The position numbers were made by a program, and so were the translations under genes. A DNA stretch of 64,000 bases from Daphnia carinata (lineage: Eukaryota; Arthropoda; Branchiopoda; Diplostraca; Daphniidae): the NCBI RefSeq assembly GCF_022539665.2, contig NW_026712480.1, forward strand, positions 62,001-126,000, in the 5' to 3' direction. This document shows positions 1 through 12,455 of the stretch, piece after piece. The notes under the pieces are model-generated. The model saw only the letters and a list, made by a program, of their open reading frames with translations. It was not told the DNA's origin and searched no databases. The stretch's first letter is position 1. Every line of letters starts with the position of its first letter.

Positions 1-83
1 AAAACAAAACAAAACAAAAATGAGACACACACGCCACCGTTCAATGGACCAGTTAAAAAGACACTCATCAAACAACGGTGGGC

Positions 84-142
84 ACGCACACACACACACA
101 CACACTAATAAACATGCAATTTGTGTGTGTGTGTGTGTGTAC
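84..142. repeat. Inverted CA/TG microsatellite (potential hairpin)
   Basis: An (AC)n tract of about 22 bases (84-105) is followed after a 16-base spacer by a (TG)n tract (122-140). As the tracts are reverse complements, the region can fold into a long hairpin. Further GT/CA tracts occur at about 1217-1233, 1436-1455 and 3465-3490. The tract lies about 130 bp upstream of the innexin TATA box. Confidence 0.85.
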
Positions 143-270
143 GTCAGAATGCACCTCCATGTTCTTTTTGTGCGTGTGTGTGAACGTGGTGCAAGTGGAA
201 GAAAGAGATTTTCAAGAGAGGAAACTCTGTTTTTGGGTCTCGGTGGTTGGTGTGTGTCCAGGGGGTCGGC

Positions 271-307
271 TATATAACAAGGCTGGCTGACGGGACTGGC
301 TCTCACT
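271..307 (+). promoter_or_regulatory. Core promoter of the innexin gene (TATA box plus Inr-like start)
   Basis: TATATAA lies at 271-277. About 30 bp downstream, at 302-307, is a TCACTA-type initiator-like sequence, the expected arthropod spacing. The first exon would be 5'UTR and could end at the GTAACA donor near 491, since no innexin-like coding sequence appears before 1654. The transcription start is inferred from spacing only. Confidence 0.5.
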
Positions 308-1625
308 ACGAGTCGAGAGCTCCAAACTGACCACAGGTGTTTGTGTTGTGTGCGTTTTGTTCTCGAGTGAATTGCAGTTTGTTTTGTTTTTCCGTTGTTG
401 ACTTGCAGTGTGTCTCATCAACCAGTGTGCACAACTCGACTGGCCAAAGAAACTCTTCGTTATTTCTCTCGGATCATCTACATTTTTTAGGTAACACACA
501 AAAAGAATGCTCAAAGAAAAAAACTAGCTGAAAGTCAAAACAGAAAAAGAAAAGAAAAAAGTACACAAACAAATTGGTCAGTGTGCTATAGGGATAGTTT
601 TGTTTTCCTTTCAGCTCGTAAAGACCACACCTGGTGTCTTTTGTTAGTCGTATCTTTTTCACGGCAGGTGATCTCTTCCCTTCCAAGTCGTTATGACCAA
701 CTGGCAATAACTCCCCAACGTGTTCTCTATGGGCGCGTAACCCAATGATCAAGTCATTCATCCTCCCAATCTTTTTTTTTTCTTTTCTTTTCTTTCATTC
801 TTTTGCTTTGTTAAACAGGACGAAAAATAACAAAAGCTTTTTTTTTCCTGTCGATTTTTTTTTGTGTGGTAAAGAACAGCTGAATCAACGTCGATGTTAC
901 ATTTTTCGATAACAAGCTGCAATTGATCTGCGACTACTGAAGTAGCTTTTTGTGCATTACAAAAAAAAAAAAATATCCTTCAGGCTATTGGGAAAACATT
1001 TGAGATATTTGGGAGAAATCGAAGGATGGCGATTGGTAAAAACCAAATAAAAAGCCAAACATGGCAGAGGGAGAAAACCATTCCAAAAAAAAAAAAAAAA
1101 AAAAAACCTCGTGCAACTGCGAATGCCGATCACGTCCCGACTCTTTTCTTTCTGTCGTTCAACACGACGACCGATTTTCAGTGTTTTCTCGATAGCCGAA
1201 TAGGCCACGAGTCGTGTCACACACACACACACTTACGCATTTAAAAGTTTTTTTTCCCGATCGGCTAACGCTATAAAACCTTTTTAAGCGAAAATAAATA
1301 AATAAATAAAATAAAGAGTAAGTTTTTAACACAAGAGAGGCTCAAGAAGACATGCCCGGACAGGTATGCAGCTTAGCCTGCAGCCACGTTACACAAAAGG
1401 CAAACCGGCTATGCCGCATTCTTGGCCTCCAGTGTGTCTGTGTGTGTGTGTGTGCACTTGCAGATGATGCCTTCAACAACAATAACAAAAAGAAAACAAA
1501 AGAGATTGCTAGTGTGTGTCTCGCTGTTGTTGCACATGCCCACCCGTGTCGAAATCGTTAACTAGTGAGTTGATTGTGTTTCACCCTTTGTTAATGGCTT
1601 GTTTTTTTTCTTCTTTGGATTGCAG

Positions 1626-2881
1626 GGCTGGGATCGAGTGCAACAGGACGACCATGTCGCTCATCGGATTATTGGGCAGCTTTGCCGGATTCGTGTGCGA
1701 TACCTGCACGACAAGGCCGACATCGACAACGCCATCTTCCGTCTTCACTATCGTTTCACTAGCACTTCTTCTTCGCCGCTTGCGTCATCACGGCGTTTGA
1801 CCTGATCGGCAATCCGATCGACTGCATCACAGACGACGCCATTTCGCGGCCCGAGGTCATCAACACGTACTGCTGGATTCAGCACACGTTCACGCTGCCC
1901 GGCTCGTCGAAGCTGCCCGGTGGAAAGTGGTCGAATATCCGCAGGCCTTTCAGGGCGTCGGACCGGCCTACGAGGGCCAGGGCGAACGTCGCATCCACAG
2001 CTACTACCAGTGGGTGCCGTTCGTCCTCTTCTTGCAGGGCATTCTGTTCTACCTGCCGCACTGGGTTTGGAAGCAGTGCGAAGACGGCCAAGTGCGAAAC
2101 ATGACGGACGGCAGCCGCGGCCTGTTGCTGGGCTGGGTGGCCGAGGACCGCAAGATGCGCTCTTCGGCCCTGTCTCACTACCTGCAAGAGACGCTGCACA
2201 CGCGCGGCCGTTTGGCCTCTCGTCTACATCGGCTGCGAGGTGCTCAACTTCGTCAACGTCATTGGCAACATCTTCTTTATCGATCGGTTCCTCAACGGCG
2301 CATTCCTCGACTACGGCACTCGCGTCATCAGTACTCGAACATGGACCAAGAGGATCGCGACGACGTGCTCATCGAGTCTTTCCGCGCATGACCAAGTGCA
2401 CGTTCCAGCGCTACGGACCGTCTGGCTCCATCAGACTCACGACGCCCTCTGCGTCCTGGCCTGGAACATCTTCAACGAGAAGATCTACATCTTCCTGTGG
2501 TTCTGGCTCATCCTGCTCTCCGTCCTGTCGGCCCTGGCGCTCGCCTATCGGCTGGTCATCGTCGTCTCGCCCATCGCGCGCCTCTTCGTCATGCGGCGCG
2601 TCTCTTCGCCGTCGATGGACTCGGCCGAAACGGTCATCCGACGCGTCCCGTTCGGCGACTACTTCCTCATCCACATGCTCGGCAAGAATTTGGAAGGTTT
2701 CCTCTTCAACGGTCTCATCGACGATCTGGCTCATCGCTTCACGGCCGGCAACGATCCCAACAAAATCAATTCGTCCGCCGGCCTGGAATCAACGCCCATT
2801 CTAAGCGCCCTGTACGAGCCCTGGCGAACGATGATTTTGTCGTTTTCTTCTTTTTTTTTTTTCTTTTTTAAAAAGAGATAG
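1626..2881 (+). CDS. Innexin (gap-junction channel protein), reading frame broken by about seven indels
   Basis: Innexins are four-pass membrane proteins that form invertebrate gap junctions. An acceptor (TTGGATTGCAG) ends at 1625 and the probable start ATG is at 1654 (MSLIGLLGSFAGF). Family blocks follow in order: DKADIDNAIFRLHYRF, then GNPIDC, then NTYCWIQHTF, then the innexin signature YYQWVPF (about 2000-2020), then VLNFVNVIGNIFFIDRFLNG, then a last hydrophobic segment (IFLWFWLILLSVLSALALAY, about 2490-2550). These blocks lie in three different frames, with switches near 1695, 1768, 1922, 2213, 2322, 2386 and 2437. Most switches equal a one-base loss. The stop used by the last frame is at 2879-2881. 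The protein blocks between the breaks are well conserved and free of stops, so the gene is either very recently dead or the sequence carries base-deletion errors. Two conserved extracellular cysteine regions remain visible. The family call is firm; gene integrity is uncertain. Confidence 0.85.
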
Positions 2882-4248
2882 ACCCCACATCATTTTCTTT
2901 TTTGTGTGTGTATGTGTGTGTGTTGTGAATGTGTGGGAAGGGGCATGGGGGCTCTCGTTTTATGAAAGATTTTTTTTTTTTTTTCGTTTTGGTTTGATTT
3001 ACATGAGCCAGCCAGATTCACTGTGATGTGCGCGCCACCGAGTTGTGTCAAAAAAATGTGTGTGTAGCCTTTTTTTTTCTTTGTTTTGTTTCTATTTTTA
3101 ATCACTTTCTATTTTGTACTTTTTGTTTTTTTTTCTTTAACACTTAACTTTTGGTACTTTTTTTTTGTTACTTTCATTCGATGTAATTCCTTTTTTTCCT
3201 CCCAAGTGTACTTGAACGGCCAGTGCCACCAAGACACACCTCATAAAAATTTCTTTTATTTCTTTGCAAAATTCGCTACCCAACGGGAAAGGTATTGGTT
3301 GTTTTCTCAAAAAAAAAAAGAAAAAAGAAAATGGATGGATGTAAATAACGAGATGAACAAATTCAAAAAAGAAAAAGTAATAAAAAAAATTGAATTTAGC
3401 TGTTGAAAAATTTCCTTTTAAAAAGTCGACCGCAAAAGGATTAGAAAAATCCAAGTGACTTCCAGTGTGTGTGTGTGTGTGTGTGTGTGTGTCTGTGTGT
3501 TGCTGCTTCAGTACGAGCTGATCGTAAATGGAAAGGTGTCAACCTTTTCGACACGGTTACCAAGGGGTTTCTTTTTTTATTTTATTTTGCCTTGTTCAAA
3601 GCTTCAGGATGATGACCTTTTTAGTTTTTTTCTAAACCCTGAAATGCCAGTTTCGTCAGTTCGGTTCATCCAAAAAAAAAAAAAAAACTTTCAGAGGGGG
3701 GGGGGGGGTTGAAAACGAGACCGGTTTTCTTGTCTTTCATCGCAAGAGCCCAAGCGAAACCCACATACATAGCCAGTTTTGGGGGAGGGGAATTTAGACG
3801 TTGGACAAATGACCCAACGTTTGATGGCCATTACAAGTGATGGCCGAAGCATGAAACCGGGTCCTTGTTGCATCACTATGTACGCACACGACGAGCAAAC
3901 CCAAATCACATTTGATATATATACAAGTAGATAGAATGTGGGTACCAGCAAAAAAAAAAAAAAAAAGCCCATGGCTGGCAATCATTTTTTTTTTTGAGGC
4001 TTCTTTAAAAAATATCAAATATGTAGACGGGCTTTCAAAAGAAAACTGCCAAGATAATTGACAGCCCAAGCGGTCCCTTAACTGGGTCTAACGTCTGAAC
4101 GCGCACACGCCCATAAGGAACTCTTCAATTCGAAGAAAGAAAAACCCACACAGTTTCATCAATGTCTCCGACATCTTCCTTGTCGTTGAAAAAAAAAAAA
4201 AATCCACGAGCAAAAAGCAAAGAAATAAAAAATGTGAAGTGGACGTAC
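2882..4248. other. Non-coding, homopolymer-rich interval between innexin and DOCK exon
   Basis: Contains long T runs, a (GT)n tract (about 3465-3490), an A run with an adjacent run of about 12 G (3671-3709) and T/A runs near 3955-3995. I see no exon on either strand. If the DOCK-like exon at 4249-4397 continues leftwards, this interval is part of its intron. Confidence 0.5.
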
Positions 4249-7200
4249 CTGTTGCCCCAGTCGATATGGGATGTGATGCGTAGCCGCAAATCTCTGAGAT
4301 GATCCAGCGTGAAGGTGCCGGTCATAAGCTGCCGACGCCAGTCCATCAGGTCCAGAATGGCCGATCGGAGCATCGTGCATTGCTCTCTCTGACGTCTCTG
4401 CATAACAGTCAAATAATATCGCCGTTAGGATGTAGAAAAGAAAAAAGAGAGACTCACACGAGATCATTATGCAAATGAAAACGAGAGAGGAAAAAAGAAA
4501 AGAAACATGGGAGCGCCTTTCATCTCTTTCTCTTTAAAAAAAATATATATATATAAGAAAAATCAAAGGAGATATAGGAAAAGAAGAGGCTGTCTATCTC
4601 TACACACAGCTAGGGCTTCTTCCCGTTTTTTTTTTTTATTTTTATTTTCCCACGCCCTCGCCCGACACCGACGGGGCCGGCGTGTTTCTCCCACCTCCCC
4701 ATTTCCATTCCGAAACATCCGAGATGAACGCCGATATCAAACGGAAAAGAATTATTTATAATAACGAGCGTCGTTCATCTTCAGCCAAGGAATTTCCTCA
4801 AAAGCCCCCCTGGTTTGGACAATACGGACGGGATCGATCAACGCGGAATCAATCAATGACCGAAGAAAAAACATTTTATCAGACGATTCCATCCATCACG
4901 TGTAAATCTCGAGAGGGAAAAAAGGAAACAAGAAAAAACAGAATTTAAAAAAAAACCTTTTTTCCCGGATTGCAGCATCAATTGAATTGTGTGATGCAAA
5001 AAACGCTACTATATTTGATTCTGGTTGAGTCTTTCAAACATATCGTCCCGGATGCCCCGTGAACTATTTGTTATTTTCATGTTTGGTTTTTTTTTTTTCT
5101 TTTTCACTTTCCCCCATTTTGAAATCAATCAAATAGAACAGCAACTAATCCATCAACAGGTATTTTCGTGGGCGTGGTGGCCTGCTTATGCTATGCCGTA
5201 ACTACTATAGGAAACATGTGTTAGCGTAGCGATGAAAACGCCCAATCGAAAGCGTTTCGAAACCGACTCGCAAACGACATCCATCTCTACCACCAAAAGT
5301 ATTGACTCGCATAACTTTGAGCAACAAACCTCCGGATGTTGGACAAGAATAAAGAAAAGATCAACCCCCCCCCCCCCACCTCCGCCATATCCTGCCCGAA
5401 AATAAGGGGAAGAAGAAGAAAAAAACAAAACAAAACAAACTTAATAGAAGGTAAAAAGAATAAAATAAAAAAGAATATATTCTTTTCTAAATCGTTGAGG
5501 GGGGATGACGTTGCACATGTCGTCCAAACAGAGGGGAAATAAAAGAGCCTATAGCGTTATGATATAGTCCAAGTCCTTGACCTAGTGGGCGGCGGCGGCA
5601 TATAGCAGAGACTGTCTGTGTTACCTGTGTGTGTGTGTGACTCCGTTGTTCGCGGGGGGAAGTGGAAAAAAGGGTTCTAAACATCCCCCCCCCCTCATCT
5701 CAGTCTCTCTCTCATTTTTTCTCTTCATTTTCCAGCTCTATTTCTATTTGGCTTGAGGTCTCAAAAAAAAAAAAAAAAAAAAAAGTTTGTTGTGAAACAA
5801 ATACGACAAAGACTACGGGAATACAGGTTTTCTTTCTTTCTTTCTTTCTTTTCAGGTTGTAAATCAACTACGTGATCGATAACGTCCGCACTAGCAGAAG
5901 CTCCTGATGCTGGGGCCAGCCGGCCCGAAAAGGCCTCTCGCTGGACCCCTCCACCAACTGGTCAGCAGGAGCAAAGCATAAGAGAGCGGATAATGGCCAA
6001 CCGGGGGCTGATTGTGTCGGAAGCATCCTGCTGTGAAACATCAGTCCGAAAGGAGGGCTGTCAGTAGACCTTCTTCTCTTTTTTTTTTTTTTTTTCTTTT
6101 TCTCTCCCTAGGTATATATATATATAAATAAAAACACACACACCAGCAAGCCTATCACCCATTTGGCTTCTTGATTTTTTTTTTTCTTCTCTCTCTCTTT
6201 GCCCGGAAATAAGGAAAAAGAAAACAATTTTCAGGTATTTTGGGAAATAATGGGGGAGACCCGTGCGCGCGAGCCGCTGCTTTTTTACAGTGGCCTTCAC
6301 GCACGCAAGCAATCACCACACACACAAGATATACGATCTGCTACTTGTTGTTGTTGTTGTGGCTGCTGCTTCGAAACGAAAGATGATGCGTTCGTGCGTC
6401 CCCCCACATTGTGTAATGAAAACGACGGCGAAAATTTCCGCCCTCCCGAAAATCAAAACACGGACTGAGGAAAGCTCTCCCCTCAAAAAAAAAAAAATTC
6501 AAATAAAATCAAGAAAAAATTAAAAAAATAAATGAAATTAATGTGAAACCATCGGGGCACAAACGGTCACAAGGGCACAGACGCGATGACCCGATTTGGT
6601 CATTCCTCTTGGTCCTCGATCGTTTTCCAACATCTCTTTGGCCCTTTCAGTCGCAAGAGCAGCAGCTCATTGGCTCCCATCAAAGAGATTCCAATCGCCC
6701 TTTTTTTTCTCTTTTTTTTTCTCCTTCTTTTACCATTTTCTTTGTAAGAAAGTTAAACCCGTCGCCTCGTTAAGTGAGGGGAGAAAGAAAGAAGAAAAAA
6801 AAAGAGCCGAATCTTGTGGCATGACAAGCACCTCCAGAAACGGGCGCGGATTCGATCTGCGTGTCACGCCGAGATTCTCTCTCTCTTTTTTTCTCTCCCC
6901 GTATTCATTCTTATTTTATTTTAATTTTTATAAATGTGTTATTTTTTTAATTTAAAAAAAAAAAAAACAACGTCACGAGGGAAGACGGCGCCGGCATAAG
7001 AACCGGCTTTTTCAAGTCCGCTTAGTTTGTTGTCTCGTAAGGTAAGGCGAGAAAAAGAAGCGGATGGCTCATTAGGACGCACACTCAAAATGAGATCATT
7101 ATCGACGGAATGATACAATACAATTGACTTACTATCAGATGGGATATAAAAAGAAAGACGTTTTGAGTACAAAAAAATAATAATACTAATAAAGAAAGGA

Positions 7201-9237
7201 GAGTTTGAGTTGGCATGCGTCTTGCGCTAACGGAACTAGCAACGATGGCACAATAAACGACTACCCGTATCGCACCGGGCGGGCCTCGTTTCTTTCTTCT
7301 TCATTGTCTGAAAGAGACAGATTTTTTTTTCTTTTTTTTTTCTTTTCGTGGTCTCTCTTTTTTTTTTTTGGTTTTTTTTGAATGATGCAAGGTGAATTAC
7401 CCCTCAACAAAACGAGGAGGAATTGGAATGTCATTTTCTCCTTAAAGCTGGCGGCTTTTTTGTTTAACAATTCTTCTTCGCTCTATGCAGAAGCGGGTAC
7501 ACGTATAAGTTTCGAGCAGTCAGGAGAGAAATAAAAAACGAAACAACACAACAAAAACCAAAATCTAAAAACAAAACAAAACAAAACAAAAAAATCAAAA
7601 TGACTAGTTTTGTTTTGTTTCCAGAGAGTAACTCTGGCGCTAGCCTGTTAAATGACCCTGTTTGCCCGATTCCAAATAACTTTTGATTCGAAGAAAATAA
7701 CAAAGGAGAAGAAAAAAAAACAAAACAAAAACATACAAGAAATATAAAGAGGATAGAAGAAAATGGGGATCGGACGACACGAAAAACATTCCAGAACTAG
7801 TAGGGAAGAGAGCATTATTTCGCTCCGGGCCGTAAAGCTTTCGCTCCGATATCTGCCACTCGTTGACACAAGTCATTTGTCTCATCCGGTCCGGGCTCTA
7901 GCCATCAGGTGGCTTCACTTTGTCTCCTTCGGTTCTGTCTACTTCGCCCTCCTCTACCTTCTCTCTCGCTCTTTCTTTTTTTTTGTCTGGAACAGTTACA
8001 CAACGTAGCAACAACCACCGTCTGAAGACGCTACAAAACATTTCATGTTTTAACTTTAATTTTTTTCGGGGCAAACTTTCGAATTCCCATCAATAAATAT
8101 GCACAAACGAGTGGTTCAATTAGACTTTGACAATTCATTCCGCCATGGAGAGGCTAAAGTAATCATAAAAATAAAATCCAAATAAGAAAACAAAACAAAA
8201 AAACTGAATTGTGCGGGAATTCACCGTTTTCAACGGGGCTTTATCGACATTACAACTTGTTTTCCGTCCTAACGCGCGCAGTCAAAAGCCATCTAACGGT
8301 AGAAAATAAAACTAAATGACACTTACCACGAACGATCGGTTCCAGATAACGCCCCATTCTCGCAACACGTTAGTGGCTTCTTCGACTACTGGATCGTCGT
8401 AATGCCAACACCTGAACGGAGAAAAGCATTAAGTAAGAATTTTTGGGGAGAAAACAAACAACAACACAGCACTCTTCCCCCTCCTCAAAAATAAAAAAAA
8501 ACGTAATCCCATGAAGCCAATCAAATTTTAAAAAACACAAAAAATAAACTCATGATTAAAAAGAGAAAACCCGCAAAGGGTGACGGTAGACTTGGTAACA
8601 ACAGCTGCGTACCTTTCCTGATCAGATGTAGGTCGCACTTGAACGTAGGAGCATGGGAAAATTCCCTGTAAACGAACGACAGAAACAAGATCATAAACGA
8701 AATCCGTGTTGGCGGCAAAAAGCGTATGGGAAATACTGTTTACCTGCACGCTAGGTGTGCGTAGATTCACGCCCAGATACCAATCTAGCAGGAAGAAGAA
8801 GCAAAAGCGTTCAAACAGGAAACATGTTTATCAAAGAAATCAATGAACTTTTTAGATAAGAGGAATCTCTTCGCAGCTGTTATCTTTAGGGGGCAACAAC
8901 ACATGTCGATGTAGCCATGACCGACATTCCCACGACCACTTACAGGGTGGGTGTTTGTGCGTGCTTTTCTGCGCACAGGCGATGATGGTGTGTGAGGAAA
9001 GAGTTTATCTCTTTCCGTTTTACGACCTTTTTTTTTTCTTTCTATTTATTTATTTTTTAATTTTTCTTTCTTATCGATTCCATCAATACTATATAATTGT
9101 GTAAAGAAAAAGACTTGCGACAATTCGATAAGTTGAGAATTCATTCTTACCTTCGCATATCTGAGTGATTTCCACTAGATCGCCCAGTTGCAAGGTCAAT
9201 CCATGAGGTATAGAAGCTCCGTCTAAGTGGCTGATAG
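4249..9237 (-). CDS. DOCK-family guanine nucleotide exchange factor (DOCK3/4-like), N-terminal exons only
   Basis: Five minus-strand exons join in phase: 9237-9151, 8784-8744, 8665-8613, 8411-8327 and 4397-4249, each with AG acceptor and GT donor. The product begins in an SH3 domain (IPHGLTLQLGDLVEITQICE, then WYLGVN, then GIFPCSYVQVR). A helical segment follows (LREWGVIWNR; LDLMDWRRQLMTGT; ITSHIDWGN). This order is that of DOCK proteins, Rac/Rap exchange factors that act with ELMO at the membrane. The IDWGN ending resembles DOCK3/4 (Drosophila sponge) more than DOCK1/2, which have IDYGN. The first coding exon must end with a lone G in phase 1 and was not found between 9238 and 12374. The C2 (DHR1) and catalytic DHR2 parts are also absent, although the last exon ends in a good donor (GTACGT, 4248-4243). 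The gene therefore either continues beyond the left edge, with the innexin inside an intron on the opposite strand, or the assembly joins unrelated pieces. Confidence 0.72.
4398..8326. other. Long intron of the DOCK-like gene
   Basis: Low-complexity sequence with many A and T runs, a C run near 5361-5376, and a structured GC-rich block at 5901-5971. No convincing exon was found on either strand. The ORFs here are low-complexity artefacts. Confidence 0.5.
5901..5971. other. GC-rich stem-loop inside the DOCK intron
   Basis: Nested complementary arms: CTCCTG (5901-5906) with CAGGAG (5966-5971); GGGGCCAGC (5912-5920) with GCTGGACCCC (5940-5949, one bulge); and GGCC (5922-5925) with GGCC (5932-5935) closing a CGAAAA loop. 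It contrasts with the AT-rich homopolymer intron around it. Function unknown. Confidence 0.5.
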
Positions 9238-12200
9238 CTGTTGGAATAAAGAAACAAAAAACATATTTTAAACAAAGTTTTCATTCATAAAATTCAAGTT
9301 CAAGAGTTTTCGGGGAGAGATGATGCCTTTGTTATCGCAGTCCCACGTCCCACCCAACAGGAAGTCCCCTCTCTGCCTTCGCTTTCCCTCTCTCCGCGTC
9401 TGAATGAATGGAGGGTGCGTTTCACCCAGTACGAGATGTGACCAACGGCTGGGGTCCAGTCTACGCTGTTGTACACAACGGGGGGAGGAAAAACGAATGG
9501 GCCACCAACATCAACCGTCAAATGCCACAAACTAAAACTAAGCCAAACAACTACTTCCTTATTGCCACAATGAATGGGGACGATCTTTTTTCTCTTTCTC
9601 TTCTTCTTAAGTCAGCGGGAAAGGGAGAAATCGATTGTGCGAATATTGATCTGTGTTGTAGCGTAAAAAGAAAAAAGAAATAGAAACTAAAACAAAATAG
9701 AATGGCAGATCTTTTTTTTTCTTCCTCGGTTCATCTGCTAGCGTAGGAAAAGGAAGGCGGAATGGAACGTGAGTTTGACGGGATTATAAGACACGTTTGC
9801 CATCGACACCCTTATGCCTACCTATTTCAAACCTTTTTGAATACACGCTGCATGTGTACATGACAGCCTAAGGTTATTAAGCGGATAAAAAAGACGAGGG
9901 GAAAACGGGGGATTACAACGTTGTAGGAAATTGAAGGGGGTAGGGTAGGTAGGGAGATGGTGCGTCAGAGGCGTCCTCCAAGCTTCCGCGCGTGTAATAT
10001 GCTATGCTTTGAGGTCAACAGCACTGGCTGGCGAAACTTTCCAATCAAACTTTCAACTTCTGTTGTTCTCATTTTCTCTGGTTGTGAAAATTCTCGAATG
10101 GGAAACAGCAGGCAATGCTGTGGCACACAATTCAGGTTTGACGGATGGCAAGCTTAAGGAAAAGGAATCCCTGTGCCACGGAGCAGTTGTTCATTTTTTT
10201 CCTGATGAAGCAGTCAGACTGACAGCTTGTTAATTAGGCACTAGAGAAATAGCTTTTCGCCGAGGTATACCATTTTTCACTTTAAACCCATGTTGATGCA
10301 ACAACTAGGTAAAAAAGCACTGGCAAAATAAATATTAAACACAACATATCTTACCCACTCAGATAGTTTTCTCAGACACGTAATTCCACATGGTGGGACA
10401 TCACCCGCAGTGAATAAAAACTAAGTGCTATGGTGAACTATAACACGCACAAATACGAAAGGTTTGCCAGTTTCATTATAACGAATGTTTTCAGGAGACT
10501 GTCACCAACACCAACAGAACAAACACAACACACACAAACAGCTGCCTCCTTTTCCAAGCAGTCGAAACAAATGCGAGAAGTTTACAAAGCCTATACTCAC
10601 TAGCGGGAGTGCAGAGCTACAGGCCAGGCCAGCCTAGTTTTTATTTGAAGGTAAACTAAATTTTCTACGTTTTAAATATCAAAGCTATAAAAAGAAACAA
10701 AAATTTAAAAATTTAAAATAAAAGCCTGGATAATTTTTATTGTATAAGTAAATTTGGAATTTTTTAGAGTCACGGTAAAACAGAAATGAACAAAGGTGGC
10801 CCTGCTGGCATCAAGCATAATCTGGGGTTGCAGCTGCCATCTAGTAACGGGTACCAGTAGCTGCTTTCAGTATAATCTTGATTCGAATAGAGGAGCTCCA
10901 AAGCAGAAAGATCCTAAGGAGAAAAACTGGTAGGTTAAGCAAGTATTCAAGTATTTATTTGTTTTGATTCTAGAGCTTGCTTAAACTCATAATTTACAAA
11001 TTTTAGGATTTTGAAACCAATTCCTTAATTGATTTAAAATAAATATCAGAACACTTTTCTTGTAAGACGTTTGAGATCTGGGAAGTTTGAGATTTCGGAA
11101 AGCAGGAGTTCATAGAGCATTTGTTCTACACAAAAAAATTATAATAATAAAACATTGTGATCACATTAAAAAATAAAACATGAGGAGAAAACCTGAACAA
11201 AGAGCCCATTATTTTTGATTTTTCATTAAGATGTATGCTGTTCGCATGCGTTAGTAATATGCATGCATACTGTGTGTGCCTTGGTGCTATCCGTATTTCT
11301 AATAGCTGCTGTGGATTTCGATTCGCGCGAATTTTTCTACCATACTCGGTTGCATATTGTCACAATTCAAATAATGTTCACTCTTTCATTTAGTTAGAAG
11401 ACAACGTGAAAATATCGAGTATTTAAATGGCTTCAACTTGCTCCCATCTGAAAAATAACGAATACAATAACAGCAGCAGTTCGATAACTTACACATTTAC
11501 TGTAATAAATTGTACATGTCCCTAGCAGTTAAATGCGGAAAATTAATATAGAAAAAAATAATACGAATATAGTTCTGGATCAGGGATTGGCCCTGATTGG
11601 CTTTGAGAAGAGTACCCGACCCAACCCGCGCATCTGATTCAACTCAAAATTTAGAATCAGTAGGTCAACCACTGTTTATAAGTTGTTCAAAAATATAATT
11701 TTTATTTAGCCAAAGGCTTCGGCGTTAAGTCCCTGGTTAAACGGCAAATCCCGTGAATATCCTACGGTCGTTTCTTCGTCCCAACGCGATGTAGTACAAA
11801 AAAAAAACGTAGTATTGGAAACGGCCTTGAAACATCCATAACTAGTCCAGTTGGAGCCAAACTGTTCTAATTGAAAGGAGCTAATACGACAACTATTGGA
11901 CATAAATCTGGAAATGAGTTTAGACGGGAAAGCTATACCCCGAAAATGCGATAAGCCCTCTGAGCTTTCTAATTATCGCTCTAAAGTGAGCGAAAATCCG
12001 AACGATCTAAAGAAAATGTATGGAGCACGCTCTCGCTCATCTGTCGCTCCCGACTTTTTTACATGAAAAAATATCCTTTGCAATCTATATGTGTTTTGCT
12101 CGTCTATAGCAAACAATTTCATAGTAGGCCTAGTTATTTATATATGTTGAGATGTTCAAATCTAGTTCTTGATTTTATTCAATGCAGACAAAATACAGCG

Positions 12201-12374
12201 AATGGTGGCAACTTAAATTGATGTTTTGTAGTGCTAAGCAGTACCTAGTGGTGACAGAGCAGTATTTTGTAATTATTGGACAATTCAACCAGGTGCTCGA
12301 AGCCACCCTTTTTGCCTAAAAAAGAGAAGCTTTTCAAGGTATTGATTCTATTTTCCCAGTTTAAAGCAGATCTA
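9238..12374. other. Intergenic / upstream region with no recognised gene
   Basis: AT-rich, without a recognisable exon. The missing first exon(s) of the DOCK-like gene should lie here or further right. A GTGAGT donor-like sequence on the minus strand near 10600 could end a 5'UTR exon but has nothing else to support it. Confidence 0.4.
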
Positions 12375-12455
12375 CGATAATTTATACATTTATATATTCA
12401 CCGTCTAAGCTACAGACAAATTTTGTAGTAAAATAAAATGTAAAGTAGCCATTGC

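Noticed and set aside
6596-7885. Several Phe/Lys-rich ORFs in the DOCK intron
   Set aside because: They are translations of T and A homopolymers.
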